Assembly: GCF_030269545.1 (NCBI RefSeq)
Contig: NZ_BSTN01000011.1
Span: 1 to 64,000 of the forward strand
Origin: Actinomadura sp. NBRC 104425
Lineage (GTDB): Bacteria > Actinomycetota > Actinomycetes > Streptosporangiales > Streptosporangiaceae
Direction: 5' to 3'
Length of the DNA: 64,000 nucleotides
The notes under the pieces were generated by a model. The model had not been told where the DNA came from. It saw only the letters and a program-made list of their open reading frames with translations, and did not search any database. The translations under genes and the position numbers were made by a program. Shown here piece after piece: positions 17,114 to 26,933 of the stretch. How positions within the stretch are numbered: position 1 is the stretch's first letter; each line of letters begins with the position of its first letter.

Positions 17114-19908
17114 TTGGCGACCCCGCTCCTCCCCGGAGATCCACGGCAGTTGGGCGCGTTCTACCTGGATGGAAGGCTGGGAGCGGGCGGCCAGGGCGTC
17201 GTGTACGAGGGGTACGGCCCCGACGGCGAGCGGGTGGCGGTCAAAGCGCTGCACGGCGTCGGCGCCACCGAACGGGAAATGCTCCGCAAAGAGGTGCAGG
17301 CCTGGCGGAAAGTCGCGCCGTTCTGCACCGCCAAAGTGCTGTGCGAGGATCTCGACGGCCCGGTCCCGTACATCGCCAGCGAATACGTGCCGGGGCCCAA
17401 CCTGCGTCAGGCCGTCGAGGAGGGCGGGCCGTTCGGGCCGAAGGAGCTGCGGCGGCTGGCGATCGGTGTGGCGGCGGCGCTGGTGGCCGTGCACCGCGCC
17501 GGGGTGGTGCACCGCGATCTGAAACCGGAGAACATCCTGTTGGGGCCGGACGGCGCCCGGCTGATCGACTTCGGCATCGCCCGGATCGAGCCGCAGTCCA
17601 CCACCTCCGGCCTGGTCAAGGGCACGCTGCGGTACATGCCGCCGGAGCGCTACCGCGGTGAGCGCGGTGACGCCGCGGTGGACGTGTGGGGCTGGGGAGC
17701 GGTCGTGCTGTTCGCCGCGACCGGACGGCATGCGTTCGACGGCGCGACCGTCCCGCTCATCCAGCGGCAGGTCGCCGAGCACGAGCCCGACGTGTCGATG
17801 CTGGACGAGCCGCTGCGCTCCCTGGTGCGAGGGGCGCTGGCGAAACGGGCCGAGGACCGGCCGGGCTCCGAAGAACTGCTGTTGGGCCTGGCCGGCGGCG
17901 TGGATGTGGCCGAGGCGGTGAAGGGCCTGATCGCCCGCGACCCGTTCGGACCGGTCGGGCCGTCACGGGCCGAGGTCGCCGAATCGGTCTACGCCGGCCT
18001 GGGTGGTGCGGCGCAGGAGGCCGCCCCACAGGTGTTCCTGCGGCTGGTCGCACCCGGGGAACGTGCCGAGGACACGGTGCGCACCGCCCGCCGGGACGAG
18101 TTCCCCGACGTGCCGGGCGTGGAGGAGGCGCTCCGCGCCTTCACCGAGGCCGGAATCCTGGTGTGGGAGGACGGGCGCGTTCACCCGGCTGGTGGACACG
18201 GCGACGGGCCGCCCGCGCGGCCGCTACCGCAGCGCGGTGCGCAAGAACCGGCCGTGGGTGGCGCTCAGCCGGGCGGGCACCTTCCTGGCGGTGGAGGAGC
18301 TCGACCGGCAGGACCGGGCGCGACTGACCGTCTGGGACACCCGCTCCGGACGCGTTCTGCTCGAGCTGACCGGTTCGGGGAGCGACTTCCTGCTGACCGC
18401 GACCTCCTTCTCGCCCGACGAGAAGGTCCTCTCGGTGCCCGCCCTGGACTCCGACGAGCCGTTCACCTGGTACGACACGGCCACCATGAAGAAGATCCCC
18501 GTCACCGGCCTCGGGCTGAAGGCCGCCGAGGCCACGGGCGCGGCGACGTTCAGCCCGGACGGGCGGCGCGCCGCGGTGCGCGTCAAGGACGGCCGGATCC
18601 GGGTGTACGACCGGGCCGCGGGATACGGCACGGGCCTGTCCGGCGGCGACAAGATCTCCGCCTATCCGCTGCGCTTCAGCCCCGACGGCCGGTTCCTCGC
18701 CCAGGGCGCCGTCGTCTGGGACACCGGAACACTCCAGACGACGCCGGTGATGCGGTACTCGCTGTCCTACAGCGAGTGCCTCGCCGACACCGGCCTGCCC
18801 TTCACCGCCGACGGCTCCCGGCTCCGCTGCGTCGGGAACGACGGCACCGTCCGGTCCTTCGACATCAGTGTCTACACCAAGACCCCCGCCCCGACCGGCA
18901 CGGCCCTTTACCAGCACTCGGCGGTGAGCGGCGACCGCTCCACCCTGGCGCTGGCTCAGGCGCGCACCATCCACATCTGGTCGGTGCCGGGGCGGACCAT
19001 GCGCGCCGCCATCCCCGTCTCCGCGTTCGGCGACGACTCCCTGACGGTCAGCGGGATGGAGTTGAGCCGCACCGGCCGGCTGCTCGCCGTCGGCCTCTCC
19101 GAAAAACCGCATCGGCATCTGGGACGTGAAGCGAGGCGCCAAGATCGCCGTCGTGACCAGCCCCCTCGACCCGGGCCAGGTCAGCGGGGCGTTGCAGGAG
19201 TTCGCGTTCTCACCGGACGAGCGGTCGCTCGCGATCGAGACCGTCATGCCCAACGGCGACAACGCACTGGCGTTCTGGGACCTCACCGGCCCGCGCCGGA
19301 TCTTCCAGACGCGGGCCCGGCTCGGCTACGACGGCGGCGCCAAGATCCTATTCGCTCCCGACGGCAAGTCCCTGGTCGCCGCGCCGTTCTTCGGCCGGGT
19401 GGCGTTCCCCTCCGGGCGGGTCCTCACCCGCGGCTCGGCGGCGCTGCAGGCCGACGCCCAGACCGATGACGGCACCACGCTGATCAGCCAGCCGAGCCTC
19501 TACCGGCCCTATATCCGCAGGTGGGACGCCCGGACGTTGAAGCAGAGCGGGGACGACCTGCGCATCGGCAAGGTGATCCCGTCGAACGAGACGGCCTCCG
19601 TCTCCCCGGACGGGCGCCTGTTCGCCACCGCGCACCAGGTCTCTCCCAACTACCAGATCAAGCTGTGGGACGGCCGGGCCCGCGCCCAGCTCGGCGTGCC
19701 GCTCACCGGCCCGGTCGACGAGGTCGTCGCCACCACGTTCACCCCGGACGGCTCGGCGCTGGTGTCCGTCGACAAGATGGGCCGCTTCCACACCTACGCC
19801 ACCGCCCCCGCCCGCCTGATCCGCAAACTGTGCGGCAAGTCCGGGCAGCTCACCCGAGACGAGTGGGAGACGCACATCCCCGACGTCCCCTACCGAGAGA
19901 CCTGCTGA
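17114..19908 (+). pseudogene. Ser/Thr protein kinase with C-terminal WD40-like propeller, interrupted by two frameshifts
   Basis: The kinase domain is complete: GAGGQGVVYEG, VAVKAL, HRDLKPENILL, DFGIARIE and the PPERY activation-loop end. It is followed by a small winged-helix-like segment (VFLRLVAPGERAEDTVR) also found in signal-transduction NTPases, and then beta-propeller repeats with SPDG motifs. The frame changes near 18178-18180 (DGR should run into FTRLVDTATGR) and at an A5 run at 19102-19106 (SEN should run into RIGIWDVKRGAKI). Both shifts are +1, as if one base were inserted each time, and downstream homology continues cleanly. The start is uncertain; TTG at 17114 is in frame near the family N-terminus, a further upstream ATG also exists. 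The stop abuts the convergent GH127 stop. Either a recent pseudogene or two indel errors. Confidence 0.75.
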
Positions 19909-22215
19909 TCAGCTGTTGCGCACGATGCGCCAGCGGTTGTCGGCGCTGCCGTCGTCGGAGTCCTGCACCGCGAACGCGCCGACGGCGGTCGAGTCGTCCT
20001 GGATGCCGAGCAGCCTGCCGCTGTGCACGTTGCGGATCTTGTACGTCCCGTCGCCCTGGTCGAGCAGCGTCCACCTGTGGTCGGCGGTGCCGTTGTCCGA
20101 CCACTGCAGGACGGTCGCGCCGTCGGCGGTGGACATGTCCTGGACGCCGAGCACCTTGCCGCTGTGGGCGTTGCGGAGCCGGACGGCGTCACCGTCGTTG
20201 ACCACTTCCCAGTCGTGGTCGGCGGTGCCCGAGTCGTACCACTGCAAGGCGCGTGCGCCGTCGGCCGTGGACATGTCCTGGATGCCCAGCACCAGTCCGC
20301 TGCCCGCGTTGACGAGCCGGACGGTGCCGCCGGCCTGCCCGATGTTCCAGTAGACGGTGTAGTTGTGGCCGTGCGCGTCGTAGAACGGGCCGAGATCGAC
20401 CGTGGCGCCGTCGGCGGTGGCGGTGAAGGCGAGCGAACCGCCACCGGTGCGGGTGATCGAGGAGGTGTCCAGCGACGGCAGGGAGCCGAGCGCGGTGTTC
20501 CCGTAGTTCCCCGACAGCACCACCGGGCCGTAGGTCACCGCCGCGACGTCGGCGTTGTCGTTGGCCGCCCGCATGACCACCCGCATGGGCAGGCGGACCG
20601 TCACCGTGTCGCCGGACGTCCACGAGCGGGTGAGGGTGGCGTAGCTGCCGGGCGTGGCCGTGATGTTCTGCGCCACGCCGTTGACGCTGATGGTGGCGCC
20701 GCTGGTCCAGCTCGGGATGCGGATGCGCATCGCCCACGTGCCGCCGACGTTGCCGGTGACCCGCAGCGTCGTGGTGTCGCTGACCGGGTACGACGTGGTC
20801 TGCGTGACCGTGATCCCGCGCTGCGACCAGTCGAGCACCGACGGCACGAACATGTTCACGATCAGCGTGGTGCCGCTGTGGAAGTAGACGCCGTCCATCA
20901 GGCTGGTGTGCATCTCCAGGCCCGTGCCCTGGCAGCACCAGAAGGAGTCGTAGTCGGTGCTCCAGGTGCCGCCGCCCCACGCCGGGCCCACCCCGCGGCG
21001 GCCTCCCGGGTTGAGCGGCGTGAAGTAGGTGACGTGCCCGTGGCCGTCGGCCGGGTTCTGCTGGCCGATCATCTGGTTCAGCCACGCCCGCTCGTAGAAG
21101 TCGAACAGGGCGGCGTGGTCGGGATCCAGCGTGAACAGCTCCCGGGTGAGCTTCAGCATGTTGAAGGTGTTGCAGCTCTCGCAGGTGTCCTGCGTCAGGT
21201 AGCCGGCGATGGCGTTGGGCGGGCGGAAGTGCTCGGCCTGGCTGTTGCCGCCGATGACGTAGGTGTGCGCGTCCACGCAGATGTTCCAGGCGTTGACCGC
21301 GATGTCCCGGTAGCGGGTGTCGCCGGTCGCCTTGTACTCGCGCGCGGCGCCGATCCACTTGGGCACCTGGGTGTTGGCGTGCAGGCCGTTGAGCCGGTCC
21401 TGGTTCGCCGCCAGCGGGTCGAACACCGCCGCGTGGTCGAACCGCCGGGCGGCGGTGAGCCACCGCGCGTCGCCGGTCTGCAGGTACAGGTCGGTCAGCA
21501 CGGCGTTCATGCCGCCGAACTCCGTCTCCAGCACGGCCTGCATCTGCCGGCTGCTCAGCCGCCCGGTGCGCCGGTCGACCCAGCCCGCCAGGCCCAGCAG
21601 GACGTCACGGGCCTGCGTGTTGCCCAGCAGGCGCCACACGTCCAGCAGTCCAGTCAGGGTCTTGTGGATGACGTAGTACGGCACGTTGCCGTTGGACAGC
21701 GTCCGCGCCTCCAGCGCGTCGAACTCGGATTCGGGGAACCCGCACAGGTACCCGCTGCCGAACCCGACGGCGGCGTTGTTGGCCTGGCACTTGGCCAGCT
21801 CCGCCACCATGTGGTTCGCCTTGTCGCGGCAGGTGGTGTCCCCGGTGACGGCGTACGCCTGCGCCCACGCCGTCAGGAAGTGGCCCTGCACGTGGGAGCG
21901 GAACGGGAACGTCGGCGCGTCCCACCCCCCGTTGGGGGCGGCGCCGCCGGTGGACAGCCCGTGGTTGGCCCGGAAGTTGTACAGCAGCCGGTCCACGTCG
22001 ACGAACCGCAGGTAGGCCAGCGTGCGGTTCTGGTTGTCCGCCCACCGGCTCGCGGTCAGCCGCACCTGGCCGAAGTCGAAGGGGTGCGCCGACTCCCCGA
22101 CCGGGGCGGCCGCCGCCCGCGCGGGCGAGCGTCCGGCGGCGGAGACGGCGACGGAGGCGACGGCCACGGCCCCTGCGGCCTCCAGGAAACGGCGGCGGCT
22201 GACGGAGGAGGACAT
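19909..22215 (-). CDS. Secreted GH127-type beta-L-arabinofuranosidase with ricin-type lectin repeats
   Basis: 768-aa exported enzyme. The twin-arginine signal SRRRFLEAAGAVAVASVAVS suggests Tat export. The DUF1680/GH127 catalytic region spans about residues 40-610: the zinc-binding and catalytic set seen in Bifidobacterium HypBA1 corresponds to Glu346 and Cys348 (DTCESC) and Cys427/Cys428 (FWCCQG), all kept. The C-terminus (about 625-768) holds three ricin-B repeats with GLVLGIQDMSTADGA/GKVLGVQDMSTADGA patterns. Likely removes L-arabinose from plant glycans bound through the lectin module. A 20-bp palindrome lies 20 bp upstream. Confidence 0.87.
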   Translation of the reverse strand: MSSSVSRRRFLEAAGAVAVASVAVSAAGRSPARAAAAPVGESAHPFDFGQVRLTASRWADNQNRTLAYLRFVDVDRLLYNFRANHGLSTGGAAPNGGWDAPTFPFRSHVQGHFLTAWAQAYAVTGDTTCRDKANHMVAELAKCQANNAAVGFGSGYLCGFPESEFDALEARTLSNGNVPYYVIHKTLTGLLDVWRLLGNTQARDVLLGLAGWVDRRTGRLSSRQMQAVLETEFGGMNAVLTDLYLQTGDARWLTAARRFDHAAVFDPLAANQDRLNGLHANTQVPKWIGAAREYKATGDTRYRDIAVNAWNICVDAHTYVIGGNSQAEHFRPPNAIAGYLTQDTCESCNTFNMLKLTRELFTLDPDHAALFDFYERAWLNQMIGQQNPADGHGHVTYFTPLNPGGRRGVGPAWGGGTWSTDYDSFWCCQGTGLEMHTSLMDGVYFHSGTTLIVNMFVPSVLDWSQRGITVTQTTSYPVSDTTTLRVTGNVGGTWAMRIRIPSWTSGATISVNGVAQNITATPGSYATLTRSWTSGDTVTVRLPMRVVMRAANDNADVAAVTYGPVVLSGNYGNTALGSLPSLDTSSITRTGGGSLAFTATADGATVDLGPFYDAHGHNYTVYWNIGQAGGTVRLVNAGSGLVLGIQDMSTADGARALQWYDSGTADHDWEVVNDGDAVRLRNAHSGKVLGVQDMSTADGATVLQWSDNGTADHRWTLLDQGDGTYKIRNVHSGRLLGIQDDSTAVGAFAVQDSDDGSADNRWRIVRNS

Positions 22216-22234
22216 CCGACACCCCTTCCAAGAT

Positions 22235-22254
22235 CGATGTTAGCGCTAACATCG
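22235..22254. promoter_or_regulatory. Perfect 20-bp palindromic operator, LacI type
   Basis: cgatgttagcgctaacatcg is perfectly self-complementary, 20 bp upstream of the GH127 start codon. The TGTTAGCGCTAACA core is the form used by many actinobacterial LacI-family sugar repressors. No LacI-family gene lies in the window, so the regulator must be encoded elsewhere. Confidence 0.75.
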
Positions 22255-22272
22255 CCAGGCGCATCGGGCGCA

Positions 22273-22950
22273 TCATCCGTCCGCCCCGCCATCCGCGCAA
22301 CCCCTCTTTTCCCGCGATTCGCAGATCGCCGAACGCAGGCGAGGCGGCCGCGGGCGCCTACAGGGGCGGCGGTTGCCGGCCAGGGCGGTCATGATGGTCC
22401 GCTCGGTGATCTGCGGGCCGGCCGGTTCGGCGGCGACGGTGCCGTCGCGCATCAGCACGACGCGGTCGGAGCCCTCCGCCAGTTCGCGCGGGTCGGAGGA
22501 GACGAGCAGGACGGCCAGGCCTTCGACGGCCGGTTCGTCCAGCGGGTCCCGCAGCCGGTGGCCGACGTAGACCACCGCGCGGCCCTCGGCGCGCAGCGCG
22601 GCGATGGTGCGGCGCAGCGCGGCGATGGTGCGGCGCAGCGCGGCGATGGTGCGGCGCAGCGCGGCGGCCTCGGCCGGTTCCATCGAGGCGGCGGGCTCGT
22701 CCAGGACGACCACCCGCGCCCCGAGGGAGCAGGCGCGGGCCGGCGCGACGAGCCTGCGCGCGCCCGCGGGCAGCGCGCCGAGAGGGCGGCGGACGTCGGC
22801 GGTCACCCCGTAGCGGGCGAGGACCTCCCGCGCGCGGGCTTTCATGCGGGCGGTGTCGATCAGCCCGAGGCGGGTGCGGGGGCTCGCGGCCGAGGAACAG
22901 GTTGCGGGCCACGCTCATCCGGGGCAGCAGGCCGGCGTCCTGGCAAGTTC
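22273..22950 (-). pseudogene. Decayed sugar ABC transporter ATPase (RbsA/XylG type)
   Basis: Homology starts abruptly at a Q-loop-like segment (CQDAGLLPRMSVARNLFLGRE); the Walker A half is missing. After a one-base shift in a C5 run near 22885 it continues as LGLIDTARMKARAREVLARYGV, through a Walker B (ARVVVLDEP) and H-loop (VVYVGHRL). It then jumps, by an internal deletion, to the tail of the second ATPase domain (GLAVLLVSSDPRELAEGSDRVVLMRDGTVAAE). A double-domain protein of about 500 residues is thus reduced to about 200 with a frameshift and an internal heptad expansion. It follows the DeoR regulator on the same strand, the expected place for a sugar transport operon. Confidence 0.7.
22591..22663. 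repeat. 21-bp tandem repeat inside the ABC ATPase remnant
   Basis: Three exact 21-bp units (gcgatggtgcggcgcagcgcg, split here as gcgatggtgc plus ggcgcagcgcg) begin at 22601, 22622 and 22643, with half a unit before them. On the minus strand they encode three copies of a seven-residue ALRRTIA unit. The copies are identical, so the expansion is recent and by slippage; it is not a CRISPR. Confidence 0.9.
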
Positions 22951-22972
22951 GGTCACAGGCGATCCGAACCGG

Positions 22973-23779
22973 TCAGAGTCGAGCCACGTGCAACCGGACG
23001 CCCCGGGCGGTCAGCTCGTCCAGCTCCTCCTGCGCCGCCTGCTCGTCGGTGACCAGATGGTCGATGCGGTCGGCGGGGACGGTCTGCACCATCGTGTCCA
23101 CACCGATCTTGGTGTGGTCGGCCAGCACCACGACCTCCTCGGCCGCCGCGGCCAGGGCGCGGTCGGCGCTGGCGACCTGCAGGTTCGGGGTGGACAGCCC
23201 GCGCTCGGCGGTCAGCCCGTTGCCGGAGATGAACGCCCGGCGGACCCGCAGCCCGGCCAGCGCCCGCTCGGCCTCGCTGCCGACCAGCGCCTGGGTGGCG
23301 CCGCGCAGGAGGCCGCCGGTGACCATGACCTCGATCCGCGGCGAACCGGCCAGGGCCTGCGCCACCAGCAGCGAGTTGGTGACGACGGCGAGCTCGGTGC
23401 GGGAGGTGAGGCGCTGCGCCAGGGCGAGGGTGGTGGTGCCGGGGCCGACGACGATCGCGTCGCCGTCCTCCACCAGCGCGGCGGCCAGGTCGGCGATGGC
23501 GGCCTTCTCGGCGGCGGCGACCTGCGCCTTCTGCAGGTAGGTGGGCTCGCGCGACAGCGCGCCGGGCAGCGAGGCGCCGCCGTGGTGCCGGTTGAGCAGC
23601 CCGTCGGCCTCCAGCGCCCGCACGTCGCGGCGGACGGTGACCTCCGACGACTGCACCGCCTCGGCGAGCTGGCGCAGCGACAGCGCGCCGTTGGCCCGGA
23701 CCAGCTCCAGGATGCGCCTGCGGCGTTCGGCGGCGAACACCGGTCTGCGCGCGTCCGCCGGTCCCTGGTTCTCGCTCAC
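22973..23779 (-). CDS. DeoR/GlpR-family transcriptional regulator
   Basis: 268-aa repressor. The N-terminal DeoR winged helix (about residues 14-70) has RRRRILELVRANGALSLRQL and the SSEVTVRRDVRALEADGLLNRHHGGA signature. The C-terminal DeoRC sugar-phosphate sensor has the VVGPGTTTLALAQRL loop and LADHTKIG. The gene is divergent from the GH2 enzyme and upstream of the decayed sugar ATPase, so it probably controlled a glycan-uptake operon, of which GH2 is the intact part. Confidence 0.9.
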   Translation of the reverse strand: MSENQGPADARRPVFAAERRRRILELVRANGALSLRQLAEAVQSSEVTVRRDVRALEADGLLNRHHGGASLPGALSREPTYLQKAQVAAAEKAAIADLAAALVEDGDAIVVGPGTTTLALAQRLTSRTELAVVTNSLLVAQALAGSPRIEVMVTGGLLRGATQALVGSEAERALAGLRVRRAFISGNGLTAERGLSTPNLQVASADRALAAAAEEVVVLADHTKIGVDTMVQTVPADRIDHLVTDEQAAQEELDELTARGVRLHVARL

Positions 23780-24046
23780 TGTCTCCCGACCTCGCTCGGC
23801 GCCCCGAAACGATCCGACCGATTCCGATCGTAGTCAGTCAGGCCGGACGGTGCCCGGCCGCGCGGGAGACGGCCGGATCGGGTCAGAATGCGATCGCTTT
23901 AGATCGGAAGTGACCGAGATGTCTTGACCGAGTCGATCATTCGATGTTTGGTGGAGATCGGCCAAGGGTTCATATCTGTTCCTTCGATCGGTCCCGAGAT
24001 CCGTCCGTCCCCGATCCACCCGCCCCCTGCACACGAGGATCCCCGG
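23780..24046. promoter_or_regulatory. DeoR/GH2 divergent control region rich in GATCGG/CCGATC elements
   Basis: Repeated GATCGG or reverse-complement elements occur: gatccgaccgattccgatcg near 23811-23830, gcgatcgctttagatcgg near 23890-23907, gatcggccaag near 23957 and cgatcggtcccgagatc near 23984. DeoR-family proteins often bind such dispersed repeats. No clear promoter hexamers stand out. Proposed as operators on position and repetition only. Confidence 0.35.
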
Positions 24047-26701
24047 ATGAACGCGAAGAGACCCCGTCCCCGGACCAGACCCCGACCCGTGCTCCTGGTG
24101 GCCCTGTTCGCCGCGCTCGTCTGGCAGTGCGTCGCGGCGCTCCCGGCCTCCGCCGCCGCCCCGGACGCCGCCCCGGACGCCGCCCAGGACGAGACGCGCC
24201 AGGGCCTGCGGGGCGACTACTACGTCAGCTCCGGCGCCGGCAAGTTCGACTTCCACGAGCTCAAGGCGACCGTCGTCGACCCCAACATCGAGATGTCCGA
24301 CCTGGAGGGCGCCTTCCAGCAGCTCACCGGCCAGAGCGACGACGTCACGGTGCGCTGGACCGGCAAGATCAAGCCCGCCCACTCCGAGCCGTACACGTTC
24401 TCGATGATCGGCGACAACGGCTTCCGGCTGTGGATCGACGGCCGCCTGGTCATCGACAACTGGACCGACACCTGGGACCAGGAGAAGACCGGCGCGCCGA
24501 TCGACCTGCAGGCCGGCACCGAGTACGACTTCAAGATCGAGTACTTCGAGCACTACGGCGGCTCCAACCTGCGGCTGAGCTGGCAGAGCCCGTCCCAGCC
24601 CAAGCAGATCGTGCCCGCCACCGCCTTCACCCTCCCCGACGGCTTCGACCCGCCGGGGCCGGCGGCCGAGGTGAGCGCGTCCGGCGACACCGTGCGGCTC
24701 GGCTTCGACGAGCCCCTGGCCGCCCCGCCCGCCGACGCGCACGAGCACTTCACCGTGACCGTCGGCGGCACCCCCTGGCCCGTCGAGTCCGCCGCCCGCG
24801 ACTCCGCCGACAGCTCCGCGCTGCGCCTCAAGCTCGCCCACGCGATCCCCAAGCAGGCCGGCAACGGCGTGCGCGTAGCCTACGACGGCGCCGGCGGCGT
24901 CACCACCGCCGACGGAACCGCAGTCGAGGCGTTCAAGTACGCCCTGGCGTGGAACCGGTCCGACTACACCATCAAGACGCGGTGGGCCGACGACGTTGAC
25001 CCGCGCAACCCGCTGCCCGAGTACCCGCGCCCGCAGCTCACCCGCGACCGCTGGCAGAGCCTGAACGGCACCTGGCAGTTCGCCTCCGCGAGCCAGGGCG
25101 AGGCGCCCCCGTTCGGCCGCACCCTCGGCGAGCGGATCGTCGTGCCGTACCCGGTCGAGTCGGCGCTGTCGGGCATCCAGCGGTCCGAGGAGCGCATGTG
25201 GTACCGCCGCACGTTCACCGTCCCGGCCGGCTGGCAGGTGAACAAGGGCCGCAACGGGCAGCGGCTGCTGCTGCACCTGGACGCCGTCGACTGGGAGGCC
25301 ACGGTCTACGTCAACGGCAAGCGCGTCGCCGTGCACAAGGGCGGCTACGACCGGATCAGCGTGGACGTGACCGACGCCCTCAAGCCGGGACGCGGCCCGC
25401 AGGAGCTCATCGTCGGCGTGTACGACCCCACCGACCTGGACGGCCAGGCCGTCGGCAAGCAGCGCAAGACGCCCAGCGGCATCTGGTACACCCCGGCGTC
25501 GGGCATCTGGCAGACGGTGTGGATCGAGCCGGTCGCGCCCGCCCACATCACCGGGCTGAACAGCACCCCCGACGTCGCGGGGGAGGCGCTGCGCGTCACC
25601 GTCCAGGCGCAGAACGCCCCGGACGGCGCCCGCGCCGTCGTCACCGCCCGCGACGGCCGCCGCGTGGTCGGCCGCGCCACCGGCGCCCCCGGCACCGAAC
25701 TGCGCGTGCCGGTGCCCGACCCGAAACTGTGGTCGCCCGACCGGCCGTTCCTGTACGACCTGGACGTCGCCCTGGTCGACGCCCGCGGCCGCACCCTCGA
25801 CCGGACCGGCAGCTACTTCGGCATGCGCACCGTCGAGGTCAAGCAGGTCGGCGGCGTCAACCGAATCCTGCTCAACGGCGAGCCGCTGTTCCAGATGGGC
25901 CCGCTCGACCAGGGCTTCTGGCCGGACGGCATCTACACCGCGCCGACCGACGAGGCGCTGCGCTACGACCTGGAGGAGACCAAGCGGCTCGGCTTCAACA
26001 CCGTCCGCAAGCACGTCAAGGTGGAGCCGGACCGCTGGTACGCCCACGCCGACCGCATCGGGCTGCTGGTGTGGCAGGACATGCCGTCGATGTTCGGGTC
26101 GTCCGACGCCGCCGAGCGCACCCAGTTCGAGACCGAGCTGCGCGCCCTGGTGGACCAGCACCGCAACTTCCCGTCCATCGTGATGTGGGTGCCGTTCAAC
26201 GAGGGCTGGGGCCAGTACGACCAGGCCCGCATCGCCGACCTGGTCAAGAGCTGGGACCCGTCCCGCCTGGTGGACAACATGAGCGGCGTCAACTGCTGCG
26301 GCGCCGTCGACGGCGGCAACGGCGACGTCGTCGACTACCACATCTACCCGGGCCCCGGCACGCCGGCCGCCCCGTCCGCCACCCGCGCCTCGGTGCTCGG
26401 CGAGTACGGCGGGCTCGGACTGCCCGTCATCGGCCACACCTGGTCCGGCGGCGGCTGGGGCTATGCGGTCGAGCCCGACCCCGAGTCGCTCACCGACCGG
26501 TACGCCGGGATGAGCGAGGAACTGCGCAGGCTGCGCACCTGCAACGGGCTCAGCGCTGCGATCTACACCCAGACCACCGACGTCGAGACCGAGTTGAACG
26601 GGCTCATCACCTATGACCGCGCGGTGGTCAAACCCGACGTCGACCGGATCCGGGCCGCCAACCGGTCCGTGATCGACGAGACCCCCGTCGACTGCGGCTG
26701 A
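24047..26701 (+). CDS. Secreted GH2-family glycoside hydrolase with PA14 domain
   Basis: 884-aa exported enzyme with a signal peptide (RPVLLVALFAALVWQCVAALPASA). A PA14 domain (about residues 50-195; GLRGDYYVS, NGFRLWIDGRLVID, YDFKIEYFEHYG) probably binds carbohydrate. GH2 sugar-binding, immunoglobulin-like and TIM-barrel domains follow. The catalytic acid is Glu719 in VPFNEGWGQ and the nucleophile is probably Glu786 in LGEYGGLG. GH2 covers beta-galactosidase, -mannosidase and -glucuronidase; the exact sugar is not clear. It is divergent from the DeoR regulator, followed by a strong terminator hairpin. Confidence 0.88.
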   Translation: MNAKRPRPRTRPRPVLLVALFAALVWQCVAALPASAAAPDAAPDAAQDETRQGLRGDYYVSSGAGKFDFHELKATVVDPNIEMSDLEGAFQQLTGQSDDVTVRWTGKIKPAHSEPYTFSMIGDNGFRLWIDGRLVIDNWTDTWDQEKTGAPIDLQAGTEYDFKIEYFEHYGGSNLRLSWQSPSQPKQIVPATAFTLPDGFDPPGPAAEVSASGDTVRLGFDEPLAAPPADAHEHFTVTVGGTPWPVESAARDSADSSALRLKLAHAIPKQAGNGVRVAYDGAGGVTTADGTAVEAFKYALAWNRSDYTIKTRWADDVDPRNPLPEYPRPQLTRDRWQSLNGTWQFASASQGEAPPFGRTLGERIVVPYPVESALSGIQRSEERMWYRRTFTVPAGWQVNKGRNGQRLLLHLDAVDWEATVYVNGKRVAVHKGGYDRISVDVTDALKPGRGPQELIVGVYDPTDLDGQAVGKQRKTPSGIWYTPASGIWQTVWIEPVAPAHITGLNSTPDVAGEALRVTVQAQNAPDGARAVVTARDGRRVVGRATGAPGTELRVPVPDPKLWSPDRPFLYDLDVALVDARGRTLDRTGSYFGMRTVEVKQVGGVNRILLNGEPLFQMGPLDQGFWPDGIYTAPTDEALRYDLEETKRLGFNTVRKHVKVEPDRWYAHADRIGLLVWQDMPSMFGSSDAAERTQFETELRALVDQHRNFPSIVMWVPFNEGWGQYDQARIADLVKSWDPSRLVDNMSGVNCCGAVDGGNGDVVDYHIYPGPGTPAAPSATRASVLGEYGGLGLPVIGHTWSGGGWGYAVEPDPESLTDRYAGMSEELRRLRTCNGLSAAIYTQTTDVETELNGLITYDRAVVKPDVDRIRAANRSVIDETPVDCG

Positions 26702-26716
26702 CCGGCCCCTGACCGC

Positions 26717-26748
26717 GGGCGGGCGGCGCCGCGGCGCGCCGCCCGCCC
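26717..26748 (+). terminator. Strong hairpin after the GH2 gene
   Basis: gggcgggcggcg (26717-26728) and cgccgcccgccc (26737-26748) form a perfect 12-bp GC stem with an 8-nt loop, 15 bases after the GH2 stop. There is no U-tract, as usual in high-GC actinomycetes. Confidence 0.7.
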
Positions 26749-26769
26749 CGCCCCCTCGTCCCACCCCGG

Positions 26770-26856
26770 CACGTCAGACAGGTGGTCAGCGGCGCGTTCC
26801 TGGTCCTGGTCGTGGTCGCCCGGCGGGTCCTCAGCCGCACCCGGCGCCTGACCTGA
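26770..26856 (+). pseudogene. Possible 3' remnant of a sugar ABC permease
   Basis: The reading frame ending at the TGA 26854-26856 encodes QVVSGAFLVLVVVARRVLS, a hydrophobic helix followed by a basic tail (RTRRLT). This resembles the last helix of RbsC/XylH-type permeases. There is no start codon in context and no upstream homology. Together with the truncated ATPase on the other side of GH2 it suggests a dismantled sugar transporter. The rest of the 325-bp gap holds the terminator and the crtI upstream region. Confidence 0.35.
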
Positions 26857-26933
26857 CCGGCGCCCGCCCCGCCGACCGCAAAAAGAACGGCGGGCTCCTG
26901 CCATGAACGCGTCCCGACCCGCCCGGGGAGAAG

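Noticed and set aside
19095..19130. Programmed frameshift in the kinase-propeller gene at the A5 run
   Set aside because: The change needed is +1, whereas A-rich slippery sites usually direct -1, and a second unrelated shift occurs upstream. Lesion or sequencing error is simpler.
22591..22663. CRISPR-like array
   Set aside because: The units are directly adjacent with no spacers and encode heptads in a gene remnant.
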